From assembly GCA_019417325.1 (NCBI GenBank), contig DXVO01000009.1, positions 124,001 to 188,000 of the forward strand: a stretch of 64,000 nucleotides of DNA, written 5' to 3'. Position 1 is the stretch's first letter. Every line of letters begins with the position of its first letter. This DNA is from Parabacteroides sp. (GTDB taxonomy: Bacteria > Bacteroidota > Bacteroidia > Bacteroidales > Tannerellaceae). The notes under the pieces are model-generated. The model worked only from the letters and a program-made list of their open reading frames with translations. It was not told the origin of the DNA and made no database searches. Shown here piece after piece: positions 17,401 through 25,829 of this stretch. The translations under genes were made by a program, and so were the position numbers.

Positions 17401-18381
17401 TTAAATGCCACCGTTTATAGAACCGGAGGAAACAGCATTCCAATCTGTAATGGTAGGATTGGAAAGACTGATTGCCGTACGGGATATACTCACGGTATAC
17501 ATATATTTGGAACCTGCATTATAAGTTGTCGAAGCTATATTTCCAGTCGGTACCGTAATGGTCGAACCTCCTTCACTCAAAGTAATCTGTACAGTAGGAG
17601 CAAACGTTCCCGGCAGAATAACAAAGAAAAGGCTGGTTACTGTTGCACTCAGTGTCGGAGGTGTTGTGGGAGAAACTGTCAATGTATTTGTTGTTGTTCC
17701 TGTAGCCGTAATAGCCCCTGTCGACAAAGATATCGTTGAATTACCATCCGATGTATATAGCTTATCGGAAGCACCTCCGGCTAATACACACGATTGTAAA
17801 GTAGTGCCGGAAGCGACACTCGCATTAATGGTAAACTGCAACTGAACCAGAGCGAAAGCATGCGTAAAGATAAGTCCCACATTGCCGTTTGCAGGACGTA
17901 CAAGCCCGGTTGTACCATAATTATTGGAGATAAGAAAATCCTGTGCCGGATTTACCGTACCTGTCTGAGGCGTCAATGCCGGCAACTTCACACTGGCAGC
18001 CGAAGTATTTCCGCTTGCATAGGGTGCATAGGCAAGAAATGTATGCGAAGTAGTTCCATCCGCCCAATAAATACCGGTAGCCGGAGCCCATACCGGGGAT
18101 GCCGGTAATCCCGAAACAGTATAGCTTACATTAACAGCCGGAGCCTTTGCCTGCGGACAGAACAATCCCAAAGCATCTCCGTTTATCCACGAAGCCTTGC
18201 CGGTACCGTCAATGGAGGTTCGCGTAACAGGTTGCACATCTGCAAGCAGTGCCGCAATCTGAATATTTTCACTATCAAGGTCCATCTCCGGCTTTTGGCT
18301 TCGGTCCCAATCACATCCCGGATCATTACTACATCCCATCAGGGTTATTGCTGTAGCTGCATAAATCATTAGTCGCTTCAT
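17401..18381 (-). CDS. Fimbrillin family lipoprotein (Mfa/FimA-like)
   Basis: Likely structural subunit or accessory pilin of a type V (Bacteroidia) fimbria. 326 residues with lipobox AITLMGC (Cys17). The layout is that of the fimbrillin family: TRTSIDGTGKASWINGDALGLF, then GIYWADGTTSHTFLAYAPYA, then FTHAFALVQLQF (the HAF/HNF motif), and a C-terminal strand region ending KYMYTVSISRTAISLSNPTITDW. In this family maturation by a trypsin-like protease precedes polymerisation. It is the second gene of a pair, 50 bp after the related upstream fimbrillin. Confidence 0.85.
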   Translation of the reverse strand: MKRLMIYAATAITLMGCSNDPGCDWDRSQKPEMDLDSENIQIAALLADVQPVTRTSIDGTGKASWINGDALGLFCPQAKAPAVNVSYTVSGLPASPVWAPATGIYWADGTTSHTFLAYAPYASGNTSAASVKLPALTPQTGTVNPAQDFLISNNYGTTGLVRPANGNVGLIFTHAFALVQLQFTINASVASGTTLQSCVLAGGASDKLYTSDGNSTISLSTGAITATGTTTNTLTVSPTTPPTLSATVTSLFFVILPGTFAPTVQITLSEGGSTITVPTGNIASTTYNAGSKYMYTVSISRTAISLSNPTITDWNAVSSGSINGGI

Positions 18382-18431
18382 CTCATTACTTTTTTAAAAT
18401 TGAACAATCAATAAGGAAAACACTTTTTTAA

Positions 18432-19424
18432 TCAAGGAAACCACCGGTCTATTGCTACCGATAGCGTAACAGGTTCTTTCTCCCCTTCTCCGGCTTTGGT
18501 ACCTCCCAAAAGATTCAAACCGACCGATACCTGATAGACATACATAGCACCGGCTTTAAAAGAAGCCGAACCCGGTAAAACCAGAAAACCTGTATTTTTA
18601 GGAAGGATTCCCAACGTGGAAAGTTTCAGGTTGATGGCCGGAGACGGATTTGCATATTCACCGGGAAGAATAAGTACATACACAGAAACAGCCGTTGCCT
18701 GGACATTGACTGAAGAAGGGGTAACTCGCAGGAACTGGGAACAGGTCGTATTATCATTTGGTGATAAATTAAAGGATTTGGATGAGAGGTTATAACTAAC
18801 CCTGTTTATATCATTCGAGGTATTAAACATGCCATAAGGACTGGCTGCCCCCTGTGCATTCCCGCCGCGAACAATCAATGAATCGAGTACATAAGGATTC
18901 AAAAGGCCCAGAATACTCATTTTAATATCGAACCGCAACAGGGCAAAGTTATGGCTCATCGTAAGAGCTACACTGGTACCGCTACTTCGTGTCTGGGTGG
19001 TTGCAGAAGGGGTCGCCAGCATATCGCAGGCGGCATCCGGAACGGTGGATACTTTTTGTTGGTTTAATACAGGAATGGCAACGGATAATCCCTGGCTGGC
19101 CGTATACGGGTAATAGGCGTAAAATGTATGTGTGGAAGTATTATCGCGCCAATAAACGGGAGTTGTAGTCCCCCACAATGTTCCATCATATGAAAAAGCG
19201 ACATTATTACTACTGGTCAGCGTTTCAAAAACTCCTATCCTGTCGCCTCCGGTAAACGCGGCTTTGCTTCCAGTCATGCTTGTCCGCGAATGAACTTCCG
19301 CATCGAAAACAGGAACCGAAACGGATAAACGGACTGTTTCCTCCACCCATAGTTCATCTTTGCCGGAACAGGAGATAAACCCCAGAGTCATCAAGACAAG
19401 ATATATGCCAATCACACGTTTCAT
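18432..19424 (-). CDS. Fimbrillin family lipoprotein, upstream paralogue
   Basis: 330 residues; lipobox TLGFISC with Cys19. It shares family landmarks with its neighbour: HSRTSMTGSKAAFTGGDRIGVF, YWRDNTSTHTFYAYYPYTASQ, MSHNFALLRFDI and YVYQVSVGLNLL near the end. The two genes form a minus-strand operon. Similarity between them is clear at motif level but they are well diverged, which suggests different positions in the pilus (for instance anchor or stalk versus accessory). The upstream region contains the heptad inverted repeat 19498-19597; no convincing promoter was found. Confidence 0.85.
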   Translation of the reverse strand: MKRVIGIYLVLMTLGFISCSGKDELWVEETVRLSVSVPVFDAEVHSRTSMTGSKAAFTGGDRIGVFETLTSSNNVAFSYDGTLWGTTTPVYWRDNTSTHTFYAYYPYTASQGLSVAIPVLNQQKVSTVPDAACDMLATPSATTQTRSSGTSVALTMSHNFALLRFDIKMSILGLLNPYVLDSLIVRGGNAQGAASPYGMFNTSNDINRVSYNLSSKSFNLSPNDNTTCSQFLRVTPSSVNVQATAVSVYVLILPGEYANPSPAINLKLSTLGILPKNTGFLVLPGSASFKAGAMYVYQVSVGLNLLGGTKAGEGEKEPVTLSVAIDRWFP

Positions 19425-19497
19425 ATCAAGGCGTTTAGTCCTTATAGAACAACCTATGACCTAAAAAGTTAAGGTTTTAAAGACAATAAAAAACAAT

Positions 19498-19597
19498 TGA
19501 CAGTTGACATGTGACAGTTGACAGTTATTGGCGGCTTTCAGCCGGTTTGTATACCGAGCGCGAAGCCCAACTGTCAACTGTCACTTGTCAACTGTCA
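19498..19597. repeat. Inverted repeat built from TGACAGT heptads
   Basis: Two 29-bp arms (19498-19526 and 19569-19597) match at 28 of 29 positions as inverted copies around a 42-bp loop. Each arm is itself four heptads of TGACAGT type. It lies between the DUF6261-like gene and the fimbrillin operon, both on the minus strand, and could end transcription of the first or act as a mobile/recombinogenic repeat. Confidence 0.8.
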
Positions 19598-19602
19598 CCT
19601 GA

Positions 19603-20400
19603 TTAAAGTTCTGTGGGTTTATCTCCATCACTGCCCCCTCCGGCATCGGGATTGGGTCGGTTGCTGCTACCGCCATCTGTTTTGCCGCCTTTACCTTTAC
19701 CATGACGCAGGGAGACAGATACACGGAATTCGTCTATCATGGCGTTCCACCAAGTGAAAAGTTCCAAGTATTTACTTTCGCCATTCACCAGAGCAAGGGC
19801 ATTCAGGGCTTCCACCAATGCATCATAAGCGGCGTAAAATGCCGGGCGGGTTTCTTCGGATTTCTGCGGGGTGTTGCGCTGCCCGGATTCGGTGCGGCGG
19901 GCATCGGAGAGAGCGGCGCATTCGGCGTTTGCTTTTTTGAGTTCGCCAATCCATGCGGTCAGGCCAAGGGTGGCGAACTCCGCTTTCATTACATCCGATT
20001 CGGCTGCCTGTATAAAGTTTTCCGTCATACCGGTCTGGTCGTTGAAGCTGAGTTGGGTGGTGTTTTTATATGTGTCGGCGAAAGGAATCAGCCGTTTGGC
20101 TGACGTTTGTTTGTCGGTGTCGAAATGGTTGGCGAAAGTGCGTATCTGACCGAGGATGGCAGATTGCAGCGAGTCTCGTTTTTTGTCGGCAGTGCTCATC
20201 TCTGAGGTCAGTGCACTTTTGGAGAGTTTGACCAGACTGTCGTCGTAAGCCTGCAATGCCTTTTGAAAGTTTTCAAAAGGGATGGTTACACCTAAAGCGG
20301 ATGCTCCCGCTGTTTGGATTTGCAGTTCGATGGCACGCCCTGCAGCCAGCCATTCATTGTTTCGTAACCTTGATTTGGGAATTGTTTGAATTTTAGCCAT
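19603..20400 (-). CDS. DUF6261-like protein of unknown function
   Basis: About 265 residues from the ATG at 20400 (MAKIQTIPKSRLRNNEW); an ATG three codons upstream is possible. It is mainly alpha-helical, with no signal peptide and no membrane segment. The C-terminal tail is Gly/Ser/Asp/Lys-rich and disordered (from about residue 235, GKGKGGKTDGGSSNRPN). The N-terminal pattern IPKSRLRNNEWLA and the helix LALVNGESKYLELFTWWNAMIDEFR fit the DUF6261 family of Bacteroidales as I recall it. Function unknown. It is directly downstream of the 42-bp-period array (20441-20730), an association worth testing in other genomes. Confidence 0.6.
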   Translation of the reverse strand: MAKIQTIPKSRLRNNEWLAAGRAIELQIQTAGASALGVTIPFENFQKALQAYDDSLVKLSKSALTSEMSTADKKRDSLQSAILGQIRTFANHFDTDKQTSAKRLIPFADTYKNTTQLSFNDQTGMTENFIQAAESDVMKAEFATLGLTAWIGELKKANAECAALSDARRTESGQRNTPQKSEETRPAFYAAYDALVEALNALALVNGESKYLELFTWWNAMIDEFRVSVSLRHGKGKGGKTDGGSSNRPNPDAGGGSDGDKPTEL

Positions 20401-20440
20401 GTGAATCATGTTTTAAATAAATATTTTATAATAGAAATTG

Positions 20441-20730
20441 CTTCGCAGGCGTGCGAAAGTGAGATATAGCACTATTTTATGCCTCCGCAGACGTGCGAAG
20501 GGGTTTCATAGCACTATTTTGTGGTTTCGCTGTCGTGCGGAGTGATTTTTTGGTGCTTTTTATGCTTCCGCAGGCGTGTGAATGGGTTTTATAGCGCTAT
20601 TTCATGGTCTCGCACGCCTACGGATATATAAAATAGTGTTATGTTCTGATTTCGCACGCCTGCGGAATGGAAATATGGTGCTGTTTTCTACTTTTGCTTG
20701 TGAGCGAAGCTATTTTGCAGCACTGCATCC
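20441..20730. repeat. Tandem array with about 42-bp period and palindrome-like core
   Basis: Seven degenerate units begin at about 20441, 20483, 20525, 20565, 20608, 20651 and 20692. Each has a core like TTCCGCAGGCGTGCGAA followed by an AT-rich part such as ATAGCACTATTTTATG. In units 5 and 6 the core is inverted (TTCGCACGCCTGCGGAA). The period of 40-43 bp is four helical turns. The array fills the gap between the adhesin 3' end and the DUF6261-like gene, and holds no credible ORF. Confidence 0.8.
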
Positions 20731-20747
20731 TGCTATTGAACACCTCC

Positions 20748-20763
20748 GGGGAGGTAAATCAGA
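20748..20763. other. Short GC-rich palindrome downstream of the adhesin gene
   Basis: ACCTCC-gg-GGAGGT, a perfect short palindrome in the region just 3' of the adhesin stop codon. Retroelement variable regions are often followed by a hairpin or cruciform, so this is noted in that context. The loop is very short, so it may be incidental. Confidence 0.35.
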
Positions 20764-20819
20764 TAAATCGAATGCGGTCGGCAATCGAAGATCAGCCTTA
20801 GCTAATTCGCCTACCTTTT

Positions 20820-23800
20820 TTATTCTTGCAAACAGCGAACAGAGAAGCCGAGCGCCCTAACGCCCGCGCCCTGGCTCAACGTAGCACTGTTGAAGTACAC
20901 GGTGCCGGCGTCCGCACTACCCGACGGAAACGACGACGACCAGTAGTTGCCGAGGGAACCCTGACTGCTGGACGAACCGTCAATGAAGGGGCGATAGCCC
21001 GCAGCAGGCAAAACGATCTGAGGGTAACCGCTCTCTGCATTTACGTTGAATAAACCACCACTGCCATCCCAAGTAGTCGCATTACCGATAGATTTTAATT
21101 CATCGATAGTAGGCACACGGTATCCGGAAGGGCAAGGGTCGTTTGCTCCTTTGCTACTACCGTTCCACAAACTGTTATTTAGACTGTTGAACCAGTTGTA
21201 AGGGCTGTTGGGCGCTTTATAAAAGATATTATTATTAGGTTTGGAATTACTCGTAGGACCGGAAGCGGTAGAACCACCATGATTCGTGGCATCCTGACGC
21301 CCCCACTGGTAGATATTGCCAGTCCCTTCTACTTTTTCGTTTTTCCCATCATTAGCTATTGCCACGCGGGTAGCACCGCAATTGATGGGAGCCCAATAAT
21401 AAGAACCTTTCCTGATAGCTGTATAATAAAGAGAAGCACTGGAGCTCCCCATCGGATAACCCACATAAGAAGCACCACGCCAGAGAGTATAAGATTTAAC
21501 AGTTGTGCTATTCTGTTTGATATTCATTACTGCCTTGTGAAGCTGGTAAGCGGCATCCGTTCCACTTGAACCAGCCACTTCTATGTTGTAAGTGTATTTG
21601 CGGCGGTTGTTAACAACCTCTGTTTTTAACAGTTTGGAACTGTTTAGCCAGGTATCACCACCGTTCTTTGAGGAACAATAAGTGCCATCGTAAGATGCTG
21701 ATAATTCAGGGGCTACAAACATCCCGTAGAAGGATACAGTCATCGTTTTACCACTTGTTCCCACACGGTAGCCGCTCGATGTATATTCACCATATCCACT
21801 GAGGTCGGTAGCCAGCCATGCATTAGCTTCACTAAAACTAACCGTTATAGACTTCGATTTATCCGGGTCTGCCTTATTTTTTAATTGGATTGTCTGGTTT
21901 GCCGGTACTGAAGTTGGGAAGTCTGTTTGTGAGGGGTCTAACTTAACGGTATAGGAGAAATTATCAGCCGTTGTTTCTTTTGCAGAATAAGTCAGCCATG
22001 CCGGCCCTTCTACGGTTGTACCGCCGGGGCAGTTTCCTGCAATTGTGAAGGACGGGATGTTGTAGTTTGCTGCCGCATTCAATGTTGCAGATGCCGAAGT
22101 TGTCAGTTGGGGTACCAGATAACTGGGAGTAACGGTAAATTTATGGTCTGCCCCGCCACTCACATTCTGTAATGTGATGATCGCCGGTTCGGCTTTTCCA
22201 TCTCCTGCTTTATCGGTTGCCAAAGAGAATTTGATGGTATTGGGCATCGTACCTGTCTTGGAAGAGACTGTTGCGGCAGTACCGTTATGAGTCAGCCATG
22301 CCGGACCCGTACCGAAGTTTATATTGATTTTTACTCCGTCGAGGGAGGTAGAGGATACGGTGAAGTTATTCCCGGAAGAAAGGGGCATATTGATATTTCC
22401 CAAAACGGCATCATGAGGGCTGTCGTAAGTATTGCCCGTCCCCCCTAATGCACTAAAGTCCGGTACAATTGAAGCATCCAGCAGCTTAACGGTAATAGCA
22501 GTGGTCAGGGTGTTTTCCTTGGAGTTTTGGAATACGACCTCACCTTCGTCGCCATCCACCTCCACGTCCCGCGAATCCTCTTTCAGGGACAATTCATAGG
22601 TTACTACCGGAACCTTATTCTCTATAACTTTAGCTTCCAGCCAGTTTGGCAGGCTTGTCACAGTCAAACCGTCGGGACAGGAAATATTAATCTTAACCTT
22701 ACTGCCGGTTACCCGGTAGAGAGACGCTGTCTGTAAGTCCAAATCGAAAGTATTCCGGTTGCCCGCATCCTGCTTCACTTCCACTACCTGCGGGGATGCA
22801 ACAGCCTCTACAAACAGAACTTTTTCCGTAGCATCCACCACATTTGTTATACGCACGACAGCACGGGGAAAACGGGGTTTATCATACCCCTCTTTTATCG
22901 AAAAGGTGTACTTGTAATTTGTAAGTGCTGCTTTCGATACGAGCAATGCTTCCGGCCCGGAAATCTCCAACCAGTCGTATTGCTGTGCGGAAAGTCCTCC
23001 CACATAGGTTTTTTGTATCGTAAATGTAGCGGAGCTCTCGATATCCATATCAAACCGGCTGTTTTCTTTCAGGGACATACTTACGGTGCGGGTATTTTTA
23101 TCATAATACGTATCGTCTTTGAAAGTTTCCGGTATCGTTATGGTTATTTCTCCCATATCGTCTACATTCGGGTTGTAGTCGTCAACATTGCCGGCGTCAT
23201 CCCAATCTGCCACATCCAGTGTAAAGTCCAGATGATATTCGTCCGCTTTAGTGATACCGATGGTATACCGGTGGTTGGGGTTGATTTCCAACTCAACAGA
23301 GCCTCCATCGGAGGTTTGTTGCTTGAAAGGAATCTGATAAGTTACCTCTTTCTTCTCCGTCAGGTTTACCTGATAAGTACCGTTCAGAATCAGGTAACCT
23401 TCATCTTCCAACAAACTTGGATAACTGTAGAAAGCGGATACCTGCAAGCCTGTATTTGCTTTATCCCCTTCAAAAGCACGTGCCGGATAAGTAATTAACT
23501 CCCCGTCTACAGCAGGAGTTGCACCATATACCTTAACCGGAAAGAAGGTGGTTCCTCTCCGTCCGTTACCCATAGAGATAGATTCCAGATGGAATTTAGA
23601 GTCAGCCTCTATATTGCTTACATCGAAGCGTGCCATTGTACGAGTCAATTTAAAACCTACCTGTACACGTGCCGAGGAACCGAAGTCTGTTAAATCGATA
23701 GGAGTCGTTTGTGCGCCAGTCATTGGGAGGGGTAAGCCTAATGCCGGGGAGTCATTGGTCAGTAGTGGGGAATGGAATTTCTGAAATTGTAGCTCGGTTG

Positions 23801-24374
23801 GGATACCATCTGTCAGGAGTCCCGTTTCTATATCGTAAGTAAGCGGAGTAAAATAAGTATCTGCTACTATATTTCCATCGACCGGATTAATCAAGTCTGT
23901 TTGATTGGCAATACAATAAAGGCGAACGAATAAGCCTTTTTGCAGTTCCAGCAATGCGGTAGTGGTTGCATTATCCGTACTTGGTGTAAGATTGAGTTCT
24001 TTCGCTCCTGCCGGAAGTGCCGAACCGTCCTGTCGATAGGAGAACCGTTCGCGGAAAGTATAGGCGTCACCTTCTGCTTTTGCTCCGAATACATAGATAT
24101 CCAGAGTTGTAATTTCATTCTCCGCTTCGGTGGCAATGAGAGCATCTGCTTTAGTCTCCGCCTTGGTTGTTTTCACTGAGAGTTTGTTCTTAAAGGAAAG
24201 AAGTACCTCACGTTTGTTAGCACTGCCCGCCTTTTCTGTAGAGCGGTCTGTTTTGTCCACCTCTGCCGTACAGGAGGCAAACAGCACAGCAGCAAGCAGA
24301 TATATACTTGCCGCGAGTGCCTGTACCGGTCTGATAGAGGGACATAGACCTTGTAGTTCTGTTTTCATCTTCAT
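20820..24374 (-). CDS. Large fimbrial/adhesin lipoprotein with C-terminal FISUMP (C-type-lectin-like) domain
   Basis: 1184 residues. Lipobox LLAAVLFASC with Cys35 indicates a lipidated surface protein. The N-terminal third (EITTLDIYVFGAKAEG, RLYCIANQTDLINPVDG, LTRTMARFDVSNIE) resembles FimB/Mfa2-type fimbrial anchor or tip proteins. The middle has repeated BACON-like beta-sandwich segments (GPAWLTHNGTAATVSSKTG, GPAWLTYSAKETTADNFSY, NWLEAKVIENK). The last ~180 residues are a FISUMP domain (DPCPSGYRVPTIDELKSI, LPAAGYRPF, NYWSSSFPSG, GFSVRCLQE). The final ~120 nt are about 62% GC by hand count, well above the rest of the gene, and are a candidate retroelement variable region. A candidate invertible promoter lies 138 bp upstream. 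Confidence 0.8.
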   Translation of the reverse strand: MKMKTELQGLCPSIRPVQALAASIYLLAAVLFASCTAEVDKTDRSTEKAGSANKREVLLSFKNKLSVKTTKAETKADALIATEAENEITTLDIYVFGAKAEGDAYTFRERFSYRQDGSALPAGAKELNLTPSTDNATTTALLELQKGLFVRLYCIANQTDLINPVDGNIVADTYFTPLTYDIETGLLTDGIPTELQFQKFHSPLLTNDSPALGLPLPMTGAQTTPIDLTDFGSSARVQVGFKLTRTMARFDVSNIEADSKFHLESISMGNGRRGTTFFPVKVYGATPAVDGELITYPARAFEGDKANTGLQVSAFYSYPSLLEDEGYLILNGTYQVNLTEKKEVTYQIPFKQQTSDGGSVELEINPNHRYTIGITKADEYHLDFTLDVADWDDAGNVDDYNPNVDDMGEITITIPETFKDDTYYDKNTRTVSMSLKENSRFDMDIESSATFTIQKTYVGGLSAQQYDWLEISGPEALLVSKAALTNYKYTFSIKEGYDKPRFPRAVVRITNVVDATEKVLFVEAVASPQVVEVKQDAGNRNTFDLDLQTASLYRVTGSKVKINISCPDGLTVTSLPNWLEAKVIENKVPVVTYELSLKEDSRDVEVDGDEGEVVFQNSKENTLTTAITVKLLDASIVPDFSALGGTGNTYDSPHDAVLGNINMPLSSGNNFTVSSTSLDGVKININFGTGPAWLTHNGTAATVSSKTGTMPNTIKFSLATDKAGDGKAEPAIITLQNVSGGADHKFTVTPSYLVPQLTTSASATLNAAANYNIPSFTIAGNCPGGTTVEGPAWLTYSAKETTADNFSYTVKLDPSQTDFPTSVPANQTIQLKNKADPDKSKSITVSFSEANAWLATDLSGYGEYTSSGYRVGTSGKTMTVSFYGMFVAPELSASYDGTYCSSKNGGDTWLNSSKLLKTEVVNNRRKYTYNIEVAGSSGTDAAYQLHKAVMNIKQNSTTVKSYTLWRGASYVGYPMGSSSASLYYTAIRKGSYYWAPINCGATRVAIANDGKNEKVEGTGNIYQWGRQDATNHGGSTASGPTSNSKPNNNIFYKAPNSPYNWFNSLNNSLWNGSSKGANDPCPSGYRVPTIDELKSIGNATTWDGSGGLFNVNAESGYPQIVLPAAGYRPFIDGSSSSQGSLGNYWSSSFPSGSADAGTVYFNSATLSQGAGVRALGFSVRCLQE
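20823..20945 (-). other. Candidate DGR variable region (3' end of the adhesin gene)
   Basis: This stretch encodes the C-terminal FISUMP segment from GNYWSSS to SVRCLQE. It changes sharply in base composition and codon choice (TCG TCG TCG, GCG, GGC, GCC, CTC) relative to the preceding AT-richer codons. The encoded framework (YWSSS, VYFNS, GFSVRC) matches the C-type-lectin scaffold used by retroelement-diversified proteins, and it sits at the extreme 3' end as variable regions do. No template repeat or reverse transcriptase gene is in the window, so a trans-acting element would be needed. Confidence 0.45.
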
Positions 24375-24511
24375 AGATATTTAATTGTTTATGTTTGTTA
24401 TTACCCTATTCCTGTTGTCTTTAATCCGCGTTTATTCGCGCAATCCGCGTCAAAAATGAATTTGCGTCTGATTACTATCCAATTGGGTAGTTTACAAAAA
24501 ATAATATCGAC

Positions 24512-24707
24512 AGTTCAATTAAGACTACGTTAAAAATTAGGATATCTTAATAAATTTCATGCCGTGAAAGTTGTTGAGATTCATAAATCCTCACGATTTT
24601 GAAATTTTTCTATAAGCAATAAGTATTAATAATCAAAGGCTTATGGTATTAATATGTAGTAATATCTTTATATATTTGTGAAATCTTAACGTAGTCTTAA
24701 TTGGACT
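24512..24707. promoter_or_regulatory. Candidate invertible promoter element (22-bp inverted repeats)
   Basis: Left arm 24512-24533 and right arm 24686-24707 are inverted copies with 21 of 22 matches; the core is CAATTAAGACTACGTTAA. They flank 152 bp of AT-rich DNA. Inside, TATATTTG at 24671-24678 matches the -7 consensus TAnnTTTG and points rightward, away from the adhesin gene, whose start is at 24374. Inversion would aim it at the adhesin. This is the architecture of phase-variable promoters in Bacteroidales. No invertase gene is in the window. Confidence 0.7.
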
Positions 24708-24843
24708 AAACAATCTATTTTAGCGTATTAATCCGAAAAGCTCCGGATATCCCTCATTTCGGTAAATGCAGTCTTCCGTGCAATGTGTTATAAAAAAGTA
24801 GTTAGTCTTTGGAATGTCAAGGTTATGATTAAAGAAACAGGAA

Positions 24844-25728
24844 TCACCCTTGTTTCATCATATACCGTATGAAACTCTCTTCCACACCTCCGCTCTGCCC
24901 CTGCAACTGAATAAAAGAGAACATCCGCTCGGCTGAGAAATCTTCCACATCTATTACTTTTAATTGCCCGGACATCAATTCGCGTGTTACGGCACGGACG
25001 GATATGATGGCAAGCGTATCCGAATTCTCGATAAAGGACTTGATACTTTCCGTACTGCCCAACTGCATACGTACGTTCAACTGGGTCATTTTTATCTGAT
25101 GTTTTGCCAAGGTGTCTTCCAGGACATTCAGCGTACCGGAACCGTTTTCACGCAAAACGAGTGGCATGCGGCACAGTTCTTCCAGTGTCAACTCATCATA
25201 ACGGGCAAAAGAACTGCCAGTATGCGCTACAACCACCAGTTCATCTTTCATAAAAGGTTGGTAACGCAGCGTATTCTGGCGGATATTGCCTTCCACCATT
25301 CCCAATGTTATCTTTCCATCATATAGAGCCTGTTCTATATCTCGGCTATTACCGTTGAGCAAAGTAATGCGCACATCCGGGAACTTACGGATAAAAGAAG
25401 CAAGCACGGGAGGCAAAACATATTGGGCAATAGTAGTACTGGCACCAATGGACAATTCGCCGGAAAGGTTGTCCGTCAGCAGGTTCATCTCGAACTCCAT
25501 CTGCCGGTAAGCCGATAGCAACTGGTTTGTATGGGAAAGCAACAGTTCACCGGCAACGGTCAGCGTTATCTTATTGCCCGTCCGGTTAAATAGCGGGGTC
25601 TTATACAAAGTCTCCAACTCGTGAATATGTTTGCTGATGGCAGGCTGGCTGATAAACAACTCCTTCGACGCTTTTGTAAAGCTCAGGTTGGTAGCGACAC
25701 TGTGAAATACCTTTAAACGGAAATCCAT
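24844..25728 (-). CDS. LysR-type transcriptional regulator
   Basis: 294 residues, normal LysR length. N-terminal winged helix-turn-helix (residues 1-60: FHSVATNLSFTKASKELFISQPAISKHIHELE is spread over helices 1-3), then the linker helix and the substrate-binding domain starting near residue 90 (GELSIGASTTIAQYVLPPVLASF). The pattern resembles the CysB/CbbR-like subgroup, but the effector cannot be told. It is divergent from the AsmA-like gene with about 100 bp between them, which is where such regulators often bind, though nothing links their functions. Confidence 0.93.
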   Translation of the reverse strand: MDFRLKVFHSVATNLSFTKASKELFISQPAISKHIHELETLYKTPLFNRTGNKITLTVAGELLLSHTNQLLSAYRQMEFEMNLLTDNLSGELSIGASTTIAQYVLPPVLASFIRKFPDVRITLLNGNSRDIEQALYDGKITLGMVEGNIRQNTLRYQPFMKDELVVVAHTGSSFARYDELTLEELCRMPLVLRENGSGTLNVLEDTLAKHQIKMTQLNVRMQLGSTESIKSFIENSDTLAIISVRAVTRELMSGQLKVIDVEDFSAERMFSFIQLQGQSGGVEESFIRYMMKQG

Positions 25729-25760
25729 ATGCTTAATGCTTTTTAATCCGACAATGAAGA

Positions 25761-25789
25761 CAAAGATACTGCATTATTTAATACCTTTG
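25761..25789. promoter_or_regulatory. Divergent -7 boxes between LysR and AsmA-like genes
   Basis: CAAAGATA at 25761-25768 is TATCTTTG on the minus strand, a full match to TAnnTTTG for the LysR gene. TACCTTTG at 25782-25789 is the equivalent for the plus-strand gene. Neither has a clear TTTG at -33. Confidence 0.45.
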
Positions 25790-25829
25790 TATCTCAGAAC
25801 ATGTAGAAAAATAAACTTGTATTCGTACT

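Noticed and set aside
23041..23498. Plus-strand open frame inside the adhesin gene
   Set aside because: Antisense to a clearly conserved lipoprotein and lacking any recognisable protein features.
24422..24450. AATCCGCG repeats as a CRISPR or regulator binding array
   Set aside because: Only two full copies within 30 bp; too short to separate from dispersed repeat debris.
20820..24843. A complete retroelement (reverse transcriptase, template repeat) or an invertase gene next to the adhesin
   Set aside because: I looked on both strands from 17 to 29 kb and found no reverse-transcriptase motif and no recombinase; these would have to be elsewhere.
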